In this document: in pieces, positions 51,701 through 61,995 of the stretch
Layout of the letters: every line of letters begins with the position of its first letter
Numbering within the stretch: position 1 is the first letter of the stretch
Assembly (NCBI GenBank): GCA_946902875.1
Contig: OX336338.1
Coordinates: forward strand, 9,849,971 to 9,913,970
DNA: 64,000 nt
Direction: 5' to 3'
DNA from: Nematopogon swammerdamellus
Taxonomy: Eukaryota > Arthropoda > Insecta > Lepidoptera > Adelidae
The notes under the pieces: generated by a model
Seen by the model: only the letters and a program-made list of their open reading frames with translations
Databases searched by the model: none
What the model was told of the DNA's origin: nothing
Translations under genes and position numbers: made by a program

Positions 51701-53244
51701 CGTAGCAGGCGAAACATGGACTTATGTAAGTCTTTTGCAAAACCACTGTTAATCGTTAAAATTTAAGAATGAGAATCATCTATCTAAAGTGATATCTCAT
51801 TGTAATAAGAAAAATTCAATGAAATAGCACTAGACAAATATTTTTCATGACACCCATTGGAGCGCGCGCGGACCCAAAGAAAGCGAGCGTCCATCAAAGA
51901 AGCGGGGCCGCGCGGGCCTATTGGAACGCAACAGGTTAATCATCACATCACTATCTCTCATTAGAACATGGCTCTTTGGTGTAGCATTTTTATAGTGCAG
52001 AAAAACAGCTACAACATATAGGTAGGTACTACTACAATTTAACATAATGGTTTATTTTACATAACCCCAAAACAGTACTAGTTAAAGGTTACAAAAAATT
52101 GGTTGTCTGTAAAGTCGGTTTACGGACGATAGTTTTACGTGATGATGTGGAATAATCGTAGTACATAGAGCAAAGATCAGTAATTCTATTTCCAGTAGAA
52201 AGATTAATCATCTTGTGACTGGCCATCAATAAACTTCTGTTGTCTGATCTTGACAGTTTTACTTCTTAAGACGTTTCCATGGTAACTTTGACTATACCGT
52301 TTGTGCCTCTCTATTGTGCTTGTTATGCGCTCTCGCTTGCACACACAGGCTCAGATGGAACGTGACACTTTTTCGTGTGTGCAGCCGGTGTTCATCAATT
52401 TATAAGACGTGACGTCATCACGTCAAAACATTTTTTTTGCCTCTTTGTTCACAGAAAAGGCTATATCAAAATGCAACTCGTGTGCAGCTATCTAGGTATA
52501 GCAAGAACATTTAAGGAAATACTTGCACTTACTTGCTAAAATCTAGCATATTCTTGCAAAGTATTGTCAGCCTTGATAGCTCAGTGGCGCAGACAATCGA
52601 CTATCGCTATTGATGGTTAAGCAACGCTGGGTGCGGTCAGTACTTGGATGGGTAACCGCTCGACCGTTGGAGGCTGACCGTGGTTCGGATTCCACGTAAA
52701 ACTGTAGGTCCCTTCCCTTCTTACCTTACTAGGGTTCAACCCGCCCGGGTTGGTACCACCGCACTGAATGAAACGTCGGTCGAAACGGCTATGTAAATAG
52801 TTAGTGTTTTCCGTCAAGTTCAGTGTAGCCGGCACGACCGAAGGGAAGCACTGACATGTCACCTAGTTCACCCGGTGTTATGGGCTGACATCACGGATGT
52901 TGTAGGTGATGCAGCCAAACGTGTCAGTTTCCATTAAAAAAAAAGTATTATAGGCCACGCTACCATAACAACTGTTTGCGTTCTTGAATGCAAGCAAAGT
53001 ATCGAATGCGCCATTTGTATCTAACTTACCTATGTACCTGTCAGTCAGTCAGTCAGTCAGCGTGTAAGCGTCCACTGCTGGACATACGCCTCTCCAATTT
53101 TCCTCCAGTCCTCCCGGCCTTACTGAGTTTAAAAGTTGAGCAGCGCATTGCTCGAATACGTGTTCTAGAAGATGTTGTGTACCTACCTGTGGAACGGCTC
53201 GTCCGCATCTCCCAGCCCTTGGGCATCGGCGGCAAGTCTGACAT
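48715..53244 (-). CDS. Pin1: Peptidyl-prolyl cis-trans isomerase Pin1 / dodo (3 exons)
   Basis: Parvulin-type isomerase that binds and isomerises phospho-Ser/Thr-Pro bonds; nuclear and cytosolic regulator of the cell cycle and signalling. Exons 53244-53187, 50253-50059 and 48935-48715 join in frame (phase 1 at both junctions) to 157 aa, near Drosophila dodo (166). The WW domain is residues about 5-38: [26 protein letters not shown] with W11, Y23 and W34. A short Val/Pro linker leads to the parvulin domain: [19 protein letters not shown] with H53, K57, R62 and R63, [14 protein letters not shown] with C107, [17 protein letters not shown], and terminal FHIILRTA with H151. All active-site positions known in human PIN1 are present. 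Intron 1 is long and repeat-filled. A 4.2-kb nested transposon lies about 370 bp upstream of the start. Confidence 0.95.
48936..50058. other. Pin1 intron 2
   Basis: Bases about 48990-49245 look like a retroposon 3' segment (GCATTGCATTCACAATCCCC, ending TTTCCATAAAAAAAAAAC). A diverged counterpart occurs at 60740-60880. The ORF at 49664-49861 shows no recognisable domain. Confidence 0.5.
50330..50636 (+). mobile_element. P-superfamily-like MITE with THAP-exon remnant
   Basis: 25-bp terminal inverted repeats start CTAGAACGATAAAAAAGGTA and end with the mirror. Perfect 8-bp duplication AGTGGGCG (50322-50329 and 50637-50644). Inside, 50468-50545 reads MPACCVY, then after a one-base shift [18 protein letters not shown], then a donor GTAAGT at 50546. 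The Cys pattern and position resemble the first exon of a THAP zinc-finger transposase, as in P elements and THAP9. In Pin1 intron 1. Confidence 0.75.
50713..51430 (-). mobile_element. RTE-like LINE, 5'-truncated
   Basis: The longest copy of the family here. The minus strand reads [62 protein letters not shown] and [15 protein letters not shown], the region after the RT catalytic core. It ends in CTGACTGACTG. Two overlapping frames show at least one frameshift. In Pin1 intron 1. Confidence 0.87.
52094..52424 (-). repeat. 332-bp repeat family, copy 2
   Basis: Reverse complement of 44623-44957 with few differences. Keeps the [16 protein letters not shown]. In Pin1 intron 1. Confidence 0.85.
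52566..52942 (+). mobile_element. SINE family 2, full-length, with tRNA-like plus 5S-rRNA-like head
   Basis: An A-box-like TAGCTCAGTGGCGC (52577) is followed by GGTTAAGCAACG and GGTCAGTACTTGGATGGG (about 52615-52657). These match the internal promoter half of 5S rRNA. Then comes a B-box-like GTGGTTCGGATTCCAC (52680-52695). The body has TGTAGGTCCCTTCCCTTC, GGTTGGTACCACCGCACTG and TTATGGGCTGACATCACGG, ending in an A run. Possible target duplication AAGTATT on both sides. Confidence 0.82.
53037..53127 (-). mobile_element. RTE-like LINE 3' terminal fragment
   Basis: CAGTCAGTCAGTCAGTCAGC, then GTAAGCGTCCACTGCTGGAC and CTCTCCAATTTTCCTCCAGT. Only the last 90 bp of the element, ending about 60 bp from the Pin1 exon 1 donor. 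Confidence 0.85.
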
Positions 53245-54802
53245 CTTCGCGCAAGTTTCACGAACAATCTGCGGAACAAAACAAACAACCGGCGTATTAC
53301 TACAATAAACACCCAATTGTTATGCCGGCAATCACTCACTCGGGCAGGCATTTAACTATATCTACTACAAATTTAAGTGAACGAAACAAGAACGCTCGTG
53401 AAAGCTAAATAAATGCACGTAGGCACGTACTTGCGTGGGTATTCTGATTACATTGCAGAAAAATGCTGAAATCTCACTCAACCGACCGAACCGACGCTAA
53501 CTTAGAATCTACTTGTTGTGTTGTGTGAACTTGTGTGCAAAGAATATAAAACCTTGTGTGTGTGAAGTACAAGTAACCTCAAACTGTCAGAAAAGCGCGC
53601 CACCTACTGGCATTGGCGTATCTAGGATTATTTTCCAGGGTGGGCCTGGCCCCTGAAAAGCGATGGCCGATGAAGCCGAAACCCGATGTACCTACATACG
53701 CAATAAAAGTAGGTAATTTGAACTTGAAGTGTTGGACTGTATTTCGACCATTGATTTCCGAAATTTTCTTTAACTAAATAAAATTAAACAAAAACATTTT
53801 TTTTAAAGTGTTTGCAAATGAAAATGAAATGATATGAAATGAAAATGAAATGAAAATTTAAAATGAAAATTATTTATTTAAGAAAAGTTTATTTTGATTA
53901 CCTGGATTAGTACGATCAAATTAATCCGAATATGGGCAATCAGGGGAAATAATTCGTGTAGTTTTGTAAATTGGTACAGTTATACCTTGCGGTATCCAGA
54001 TGAACATACTAAAAGTCCTCAAGTGTGGGGGGTGTGCTGAGGGTGTGGGGGGGGTTTAAGGTACGTTTTTTTTCAGATTTTTGCTCATATCTCGAATATC
54101 TGTACGAATAGCAATATAATTACTTCTGACAAAAGTTTCTACATATCATTTCCTACAAATTTGGTTATATTTATTTTTGCTCTACGATCAATACTTTAGG
54201 AGTTACAGGGTGTGTAAGTTTTAACAGAGAGATAAAAAATAGACGATTTAAGAAAACGGCGTGGTTTTTTCGTCATTGTTCATCATCACTTACATTTTTA
54301 GTTTAGAAAAAGCAAGCTTAGTCATCTGCCGACCCAACATAACAAAAAACCATATCGATCTATTGATAATGATCCGGCCAAGGGCCGAGCGTGCGTGGTA
54401 TGCGGACCGCCGCATACCACTGAGGTTAAATTAAAACCGTTGTTTCTCGTTCTCACTGCACTGCCCCGGCCGCCCCGCCCTCCCGTCCTGCCACCGCCAC
54501 CTTATCCACGCTGTTATTATTTGGCATTGTATCGTACAGTTTTTGTGATTTGATTGTTGCATCTGTTCTAAAATGCAAGCATTATGACTGATAAATGTGC
54601 AATTTGTGATAAAGACGTGATTATTGACAGGGTAGAAGTGTCAAAGAAAGGAATTGAAGGGTTGATAAAGGCCAGTAAAAGTAGAAAGGATGGAAAACAT
54701 TATCTGCTCAGTGGTGTTCGAAGTGTTGTCGTCCATTCGAGTTGCAGAAAAAGATACACACGGACTTGTTCCATCATGGCAGATCTCAGAGAAGCAACAT
54801 CA

Positions 54803-56396
54803 GCAACAACAGCAGCAAACAGCGGGTGTCCGAGTGGTTTGGGCATCGGCTTCTCATGCGAGAGGTCCTCGCTTTGAATCCGGTCGGCGTGTACCAATGA
54901 GAGTTTTTTCTCACGAAAAAATGTACGTGCATACCTACACCTGCTGCTTTACCGTACGGAACCGGTGTAAAACTGTAGGTCCCTTCCTTAGTCGCTGGGG
55001 AGCGATCGCAGTGGTAGACTTCGGTCTACCCAAGGTGTCGGGCCCGGCCACCAGGATCCATAGACCCGTATTAGCGACCTTTGTACGGGGTCGCAGAGGC
55101 GTTTAGTCGTCCAAGGTGTCGGAGTTGGGTACTAGTATCCGTGACGTTTCCCTATGCAGACCACACGGTGGCTACCCTTAAAACTAGCAGTTGGCTACCC
55201 TATCCCGCAACTGGGCGATGTAACGGGCGTCACTGTTAGAAATAATATGTGGTAGAGAACTTGTTCTCGACGATTACTCATTAAACGTTGCTAGTCTAAC
55301 ATGAGCACTAAGTTGGGGGTTTCGGCCTCCTCTTAGCTCACGCTGCTGACTCCACTCAGGTCGGTGGGTCAAATGAGATACTACCCTAAACGCTGGGTTG
55401 CGTACTGCGGGGTTCCGTTAAAAGCCCCAGAATGCTTCGTGCTTCTGCACGGAACACTGGAGTTGGTCTCGCAGGGGTTGTGGTTTTAGCGTTGATTCCC
55501 TGGTGCTTCCGTACTTGTGTAGTTAAAGCACCTAACACGGGAATAAGTAGCGAAAGCTGCGAGTGGTGAGCCACTTAGAGCTCCGTAACCAATGTGGATA
55601 ATTGGTAGACATGCGAATAATGTAGATCGGTATGTCGGTGCAACACACACTTAATGTGGATGTGGGATTGATTTCTCACGAGCTAATGACGCTGACGTAA
55701 GTCTGTCATTCGAGACCGGTGGATCCCCGGTACACATTAGGTGGTGGTCATATGCACTTCCACGCATATACATAGCTGGTGAAAACAAAAGCCTTTAGGC
55801 TAGTACAAAACACTGAGGCCCTGGGCACAGGTTGAGGTTGGATAGGGTGCTGACCCCAGTGGCAGTGAAGGCTTCACCCCCGGCTCTCGACTTCGGTCGG
55901 AGGTTCCTTCGGGTGGACGGGTGGTGGCTCGGATCGGCTGGGGAAAGGTCGCAGCCTGTGTTTTCCATGGGATTTTTTCGGAAGAACGGATGTTCGACAG
56001 AGCAGCTATGGGGCCTCGATCTGGCATACATAATCACTGTACTCGCAAGAGTGCAGGTCGTAGACGTCTGGATTTTGTAGCCGGAAGGCTGGTATCTCTG
56101 GACGTCTATAAACAAAACGTAAATCAAATAAATGATAGTTAAAGGTGTGTAGGTCCCTTCCCTCGCCTCTTACTAGGTGGTAGGCTCAAATTGTAGCCGA
56201 CTGGGTTGGTACCACCATACTGGATGTAAGATGGCCGCACAGCAGCCTCGGCTGTGTTCTCCTCTAGTTCAGTATAGCCAGCAATCCAGGGAAGTCTCCG
56301 GTATGGCACCTACCTTCTCGGAGGTGATATTGGCTGGTCGGGGCATGCGCTTTGGCCCCTCCGACTCAGCCACCCATACCGGATTACATAAAAAAT
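54803..56396 (+). mobile_element. SINE family 1 copy split by a 1.16-kb insertion
   Basis: Head AGCGGGTGTCCGAGTGG and body to TAGGTCCCTTCC (54987) resume at 56148 and run to GGATTACATAAAAAA (56396). It interrupts the left arm of the palindrome. The arm's sequence either side is contiguous in the mirror arm. Confidence 0.87.
54988..56147 (+). mobile_element. Unclassified 1160-bp retroposon-like insertion
   Basis: Flanked by a perfect 14-bp duplication TGTAGGTCCCTTCC (54974-54987 and 56148-56161), a length typical of target-primed retrotransposition. Starts TTAGTCGCTGGGGAGCGATC and ends AAATAAATGATAGTTAAAGG, with no poly(A). More GC-rich than its surroundings, no TIRs and no recognised protein domain. 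It could be a non-autonomous LINE derivative or a long SINE. Confidence 0.75.
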
Positions 56397-57864
56397 ACAT
56401 TATCGACGTCTTCCGATTTAACATCCCGCTTACGCTCATCACGGCCTTTTTTCGAAAATCGAATGAAGTGTTTATTTTGCGCCGAAGCAATCAATAATGA
56501 ATTCTACGCCAAACAGAAAAAAATAAATATAGAAAGACGTCGGGACGTATATCCTGTTCGAAGCTTACAGTTTTCTGCTACAATTTTGGACGCTGCCAAA
56601 GTTCGGAATGATAAATGGAGTAACGATGTTTTTTGAGAGAATAGTAAATGCTGGTGAACTTGTGGCAGCCGAAAGTATATATCATCATCGTCACATGGAT
56701 TGTTGTAGAATTGATCATCGATTGTTTCGGCGCAAAATAAATACTTCAATCGATATTCGAAAAAAGCCCGTGATGAGCGTAAGCGGGATGTTAAATGGGA
56801 AGACGTCGATGATGTTGCTTCTCTGAGATCTACAAGTCCGTGTGTATCTTTTTCTGCAACTCGAAAGGACTTCGAACACCACTGAGCAGATTATGTTTTC
56901 CATCCTTTTTACTTTTACTGGCCTTTATCAACCCTTCAATTCCTTTCTTTTACACTTCTATCGAGTCACTAATCACGTCTTTATCACAAATTGCACATTT
57001 ATCAGCCATACATAAACATAATGCTTGCATTTTAGAACAGATGCAACAATCAAATCACAAAAACTGTACGATACGATGCCAAATAATAACAGCGTGGATA
57101 AGGTGGCGGTGGCAGGACGGGAGGGCGGGGCGGCCGGGGCAGTGCAGTGAGAACGAGAAACAACAGTTTTAATTTAATCTCAGTGGTATGCGGCGGTCCG
57201 CATACCACGCACGCTCGGCACTTGTTTACATTATCGCCTTTTTTGTTTAGAATTCTCAATAGATCGACATGTGGTTTTTTATGTTAGGTCGGCAGATGAC
57301 TAAGCTTGCTTTTTCTAAACTAAAAATGTAAGCGATGATAAACAATGAAGAAAAACCCACGCCGTTTTCTTAAATCGTCTATTTTTATCTCTCTGTTAAA
57401 ACTTACACACCATGTAGCTCCTAAAATATTGATCGTAGAGCAAAAATAGATATGACCAAATTTGTAGGAAATTTTATGTAGAAACTTTTGTCAGGAGTAG
57501 TCATAATGCCATTCGTACAGATATTCGAGATATGAGCAAAAATCTGAAAAAAACGTACCTTAACCCCCTACACCCTCAGCACACCCCCCACACTTAAGGA
57601 CTTTTAGTCTGTTCATCTGGATACCGCAATTTACAAAACTACACCAATTATTTCCCCTGATTTTATTAATTTTCTTGAGATGGAAATGGAATTTTATGTT
57701 GATTCCTCAGCTGTAGATTATTTTAAGTGTTTTTGTGTGAAATTATTAAGTGCCCACCCTAGAATTTTGGGTTGGCAACCCAACATCCTGGGGTGGGCAC
57801 CAGACACTTCTGGGGTGGGCCGTGCCCACCCGGCCCCCCCTCTATATACGCCTATGCCTACTGG

Positions 57865-58834
57865 CTGTATAATGCAATGCGTGTTTATTTTGTCTTTGTA
57901 AGGCCTATCTTTATCTACTTTATAAAAAAATAGGATAAAAATGGTTCATTCGTACAATGCGCATGCATCGTCTAGTTTTTTTTAGTTAAGCGATGGGCAG
58001 GGCTATTCGCAGGTACGCCTAACATAGATTATTAACTAAAAACTCGTAGGTTTGCCAAACAGAGATTATTAACTAAGAACTGGGAGTGTCATCCATCCTA
58101 AAACATATTTGATTTCCTGCGAAGATGGCGGACGGCGGGAGTTTGTCGCGTCGTCGTTGTAATTAAAAAAATAAAATTTTTGTGGTTCTCGCGGTGCGAG
58201 AACTTATACAACAGACGTTAAAAGCTACGACAGAATTGGCTGTATACTCTAATGAGTTTTGCCTGTTTCGGGAGAAGACGAATTAATCTAAAAAAAAATA
58301 GATCTACCAGGCGGGACAGTGCTATTCGCAGGTATGAGGTATTCATAGGTACGAACTGCACTATGCGAGTTGGTTTAAAAAAAATAACCAGGGTTAAATT
58401 CGACGCATCTTCCTTCTGTAATTTAACCCTAACCTAATGTTGAGGCGGCGCATGTCGTTTTTGTTACGTTTCGTTGAAACGATAGTGGTCCTCCCGCCCT
58501 CCGTCGTTGTTTTTTTTTAGTTAATATTTTTTTTTATATTTATTCGTCCCTTTTCGGGACAGGCAAAACTAATTAAAGTATACAGCCTTTTCTGTTGTAC
58601 ATCAGCCGATTGTAAACGCGAAGTGGCAGAAACGAAACGTAACAAAAACGACATGCACCGCCTCAACATTAGGTTAGGGTTAATATATAGAAGATGCGTC
58701 GCGTAGCGACTCATCTTCTTTATATTAACCCTGGTTATTTTTTTTAACCTCCAAACATCACAGCTGATATTATCTATCGGAAGAGTCAATTTTGTTGTCT
58801 CATGTGCCAGACCCGTTCATCCGCCATCTTTTTT
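57865..58834. other. Repeat-bearing intergenic DNA
   Basis: Contains two members of the hairpin repeat family in opposite orientation: 58385-58475 (plus, shortened stem) and 58635-58740 (minus). Around them GGGCTATTCGCAGGTA-type segments recur at 58000 and 58320. No gene recognised. Confidence 0.55.
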
Positions 58835-59166
58835 TGACGTGATGACGTCACGTCTTATAAATTGATGAACACCGGCTGCACACAAGAAAAAGTGTCACGT
58901 TCCATCTGAGCCTGTGTGTGCAAGCGAGAGCGCGTAACAAGCGATAGAGAGGCACAATCGATTTAGTCAAAGTTACCATGGAAACGTCTTAAGAAGTAAA
59001 ACTGTCAAGATCAGACAACAGAAGTTTATTGATGGCCAGTCACAAGATGATTAATCTTTCTACTGGAAATAGAATTACTGATCTTTGCTCTATGTACTAC
59101 GGTTATTCCACGTCATCACGTAAAACTATCGTCCGTAAACCGACTTTACAGACAACCAATTTTTTT
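58835..59166 (+). repeat. 332-bp repeat family, copy 3
   Basis: Same orientation as 44623-44957. Keeps the [16 protein letters not shown] with substitutions only. Flanked by T runs like the other copies. Confidence 0.85.
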
Positions 59167-59206
59167 AAAATTTATATCTATTCGAGATAGCCAAAGGTGG
59201 AACACC

Positions 59207-59284
59207 CAAAGAGTTTGTATTACGTCGCTGCGCTCCTTTAAAGCGTGCTTTATAAGAGCGCAGCGACGTAATACAAACTCTTTG
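59207..59284. mobile_element. 78-bp perfectly palindromic MITE
   Basis: Arms CAAAGAGTTTGTATTACGTC... (59207-59235) and their exact mirror (59256-59284) surround a 20-nt loop. Perfect 8-bp duplication GGAACACC (59199-59206 and 59285-59292) shows it moved as a unit. The size and ends fit a minimal hAT-type MITE. Confidence 0.87.
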
Positions 59285-59292
59285 GGAACACC

Positions 59293-61320
59293 ATACAGTA
59301 GCAGGCTTGCATTTCGTATGATAATTTATCTTATGTGTAATATAATTACAACGGTCGTATGATAATTGTAAGGTCGTACGATAAACAATGAACTGACCGT
59401 ATTGCCATTGTTACCTCAAATTATCTCGGTAACGTGACACTTTAGGAAGTAATGATAAATAACATTTTATGTTTGTCTATGTATCGATTTAACGGGGTTT
59501 CATCGCAGCCGCTGGCCTTTGTTTTGATTTAATTTTTTTTCAAAATGGCGGCCGATGCCCAAGCCACAAACTTTCGAAGCCCCTGAAATGAAACTATCTG
59601 CTTTATTCGCATACCTAACACAACATAGCTTTCAATGCTTCCGATCACTTGGGCCATGTTTTGAAAGACTGCTTCCCAGACTCGAAAATAGCCAAAGAAA
59701 CCAACCTAAATAGGAACAAAAGTGCAAAAAAATGTATGAAATTTGTTTTTATTGAAAAACATGTCAAGTTTTTGCACTCAGTCACAATGAAATTCTTGAA
59801 AAAAAAATGCTTTGGTAGTCGTAGGACTACTGGTAGACATAGAATGGAAGAATGGAATCATGGACAGACATAATATAATAATCGCGCAAGTACATAGTGT
59901 ACAAATAACAAAAAAAAAATAACAAAAATATGTTTATTTATTTATTTATTTTTATTGAAAAGGTTTAAAGGAAGGTGAGCCATATCGTCCTAAAGTTAGT
60001 TCTTCCGACTTGCTAAGACGACATACCCGAGAGTCGTACATCGATCCTTTCTATAAAATATATGGCCCACACAAAAAGTGCTTCGAAAACTTCGAAAATC
60101 AATAAATGCTTATGACTCCTGAACTACTGGTCAGATCGACTTCCAATTTGTTTCTTTACGTAGAAAAAAATTGCTCCTTTTGAAATATATCAAAATCGGT
60201 TCAGCCGTTTCAGAATAAAAAATGAAAAAGTGTTTGAGAGGGCATATCTCGGAAACTACTAATCCACGACTACTCATCCGCTGGAGAAAATGATAGGCCT
60301 CGACGAGAATAAAAAAATCGTTTTTTTATTTTTTTATATTTTTTTTTAATATCATTGCATTGTCTTCGGAACTGAACCGAGACAAATTTGAACTTCGTAG
60401 GATCAGAGGAAGTGGTTCTAATTTGGCTTCCAAGAATTGACCCACACATACCTACTAACAAACCAACATATAGGGCAAGTTAGGTAAATAAAAACCTGTA
60501 AAATATTTTTAACCTTCATTTAATTGCTGGAATAAAATTATGCTACTAATCCTCATCCGCTAGAGGAAATGATAGGCCTCGATAAGACTTTTTTTTGTTT
60601 TTTTTTCTAAAACTTCTGGATAGGTATCGATGAGATCTTCATCAAATTCACGAATCTGTGGCCGTGTCTCCGACACAGCCCATTCGTTTTTTTTTTCATC
60701 GGACGATAATTCCATACTTCCCCAAATATAGTCTCAGGTCCTTCAAATGGGACGTGGGCGGCACCTATCAGGACGGCATGGCATTCGCAACCCCCGCATA
60801 CGACCGATCGTCCATGAGCGTCGTTAGGCACCTTATGGGTGGTTCGGCGCCAAATGTCGCACTTTCTATAAAAAAATAAAATATAAATAAAACGCCTAAA
60901 TACGATCTTTTTCAACTTGGAATAAGATCATTTTTATTGAGCTCGAATGCACCCTGTATATTAGATGGAGAGCGGTAACCATAACGCGCCTTGCTTGACA
61001 AAGTTCACTTGTTGATGGTAGGTATGACGATAAAATACAAAGGCTGCGTTTTTTACGTGAATCCGATGAACGTCTGACGTTTTGTCCGGGGGGGGGGGGG
61101 GGGGGTCGGAAAAGTCATCTGACGAAAATGATGTAGGTACTTACGCGTATTTTCGTCGTCTTCGTATGGCTAAACTATAGCAGAAGAAACATAATACTTA
61201 TATTGCCTGAAAGATTCATTCGGAGGCTACACAAAAATATGCGCTTTAATGAATAATATTAATTACTAATGATGTCATACCCCCCCCACACTAAGAAGCA
61301 AGCTAGTTACCAACTACTTG
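59293..61320. other. Intergenic DNA with decayed transposon pieces
   Basis: 59621-59745 (plus) reads SDHLGHVLKDCFPDSKIAKE, similar in style to repeat-encoded FPDSKIAK proteins of animal transposons; it decays into simple sequence. CATCCGCTRGAGRAAATGATAGGCCTCGA-type pieces recur at 60276 and 60553. 60610-60880 is a retroposon-like segment ending in an A run, related to 48990-49245. A G run lies at 61088-61106. Confidence 0.45.
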
Positions 61321-61397
61321 TCCTTTTACGACAAATTACACTGTATCATAAAGACAAGAGTATTGATTGCCACGTAATGCCGATATTTTGACACCAA

Positions 61398-61995
61398 TGG
61401 ACGAGAACGATGAAGAGACAGAAAATACACAGTTGACAAGTGCCAACACTGACAGTGGCGGCAATAATGGGCCCGTCCACAGAGTCCATGTCGAGGAGTT
61501 CGCGGCACATAAGTTATTGTTCGAATATACGAAATAACTAGCGGTATAGTAGCCCAAAACGTAAGATGTTTATCGAATTCACGTCGAAAATTAATTTGCA
61601 ACATGTACTTTGTCGCGACGATTGGAAAATAAAATGCCGAGATCGAAAACAAGGAAGAGTAAAATTGAAAGACATAATCCTATTTGCGGCTGACCAAAAC
61701 CTCTCTCGAAAAACCTCGCTCGAATTAGCTTGACCAAGATGTTCAGCGTCGACTACGAAATTCGACGTCTTCAACTTCGCAGCCCTCTCTACCTCGGCCC
61801 AGACGCTTCCGAAAGACTCAATTTTGGTACCAATTAACTTGGACGATCAAGACGAAAATACACAGTTGACAACAGACAGATGAGGCAATATGGATTATGG
61901 GCCCGTCCAAATACTCGAAGGCCCGTCCATGTCGACGAGTTCGCGGCACTCGAACTGTTAGAATTCACGAAATAACTAGCGGTAGTAGCCCGACT
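61398..61995. repeat. Pair of about 160-bp direct repeats
   Basis: GAAAATACACAGTTGACAA, GGGCCCGTCCA, CGAGTTCGCGGCAC and ACGAAATAACTAGCGGTA occur in the same order at 61418-61545 and 61852-61985. Unknown identity. The intervening sequence is not obviously repeated. Confidence 0.7.

Larger units (their letters stand above)
53941..57659. mobile_element. Long inverted-repeat transposon with Cys-rich ORF
   Basis: CAGGGGAAATAATT at 53941 is mirrored at 57646-57659. Left arm 53941-54802 plus 56397-56490 pairs with right arm 57659-56720, over 0.9 kb. Each arm encodes MTDKCAICDKDVIIDRVEV and VVHSSCRKRYTRTC or its diverged mirror. The 229-bp loop region extends the frame with DAAKVRNDKWSNDVF. The CxxC and SSC motifs resemble the N-terminus of large uncharacterised transposon proteins; I cannot assign a superfamily. 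No clear target duplication. Confidence 0.78.
53611..57856. mobile_element. hAT-type element, outer shell of a four-level nest
   Basis: Ends CATTGGCGTATCTAG and TATATACGCCTATG, with further inverted GGGTGGGCC/GGCCCACC similarity. Perfect 8-bp duplication CCTACTGG (53603-53610 and 57857-57864). Its own sequence is only about 53611-53940 and 57660-57856; the rest is later insertions. Confidence 0.85.

Noticed and set aside
54584..54877. Possible host zinc-finger gene starting MTDKCAICDKDV
   Set aside because: The same frame is mirrored in the right arm at 56840-57030 and lies between transposon ends; it is part of the inverted-repeat element.
59649..59873. 74-aa ORF (FPDSKIAKE) as a host gene
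   Set aside because: The first 30 residues resemble transposon-encoded repeats and the rest is low-complexity lysine-rich; treated as a decayed fragment.
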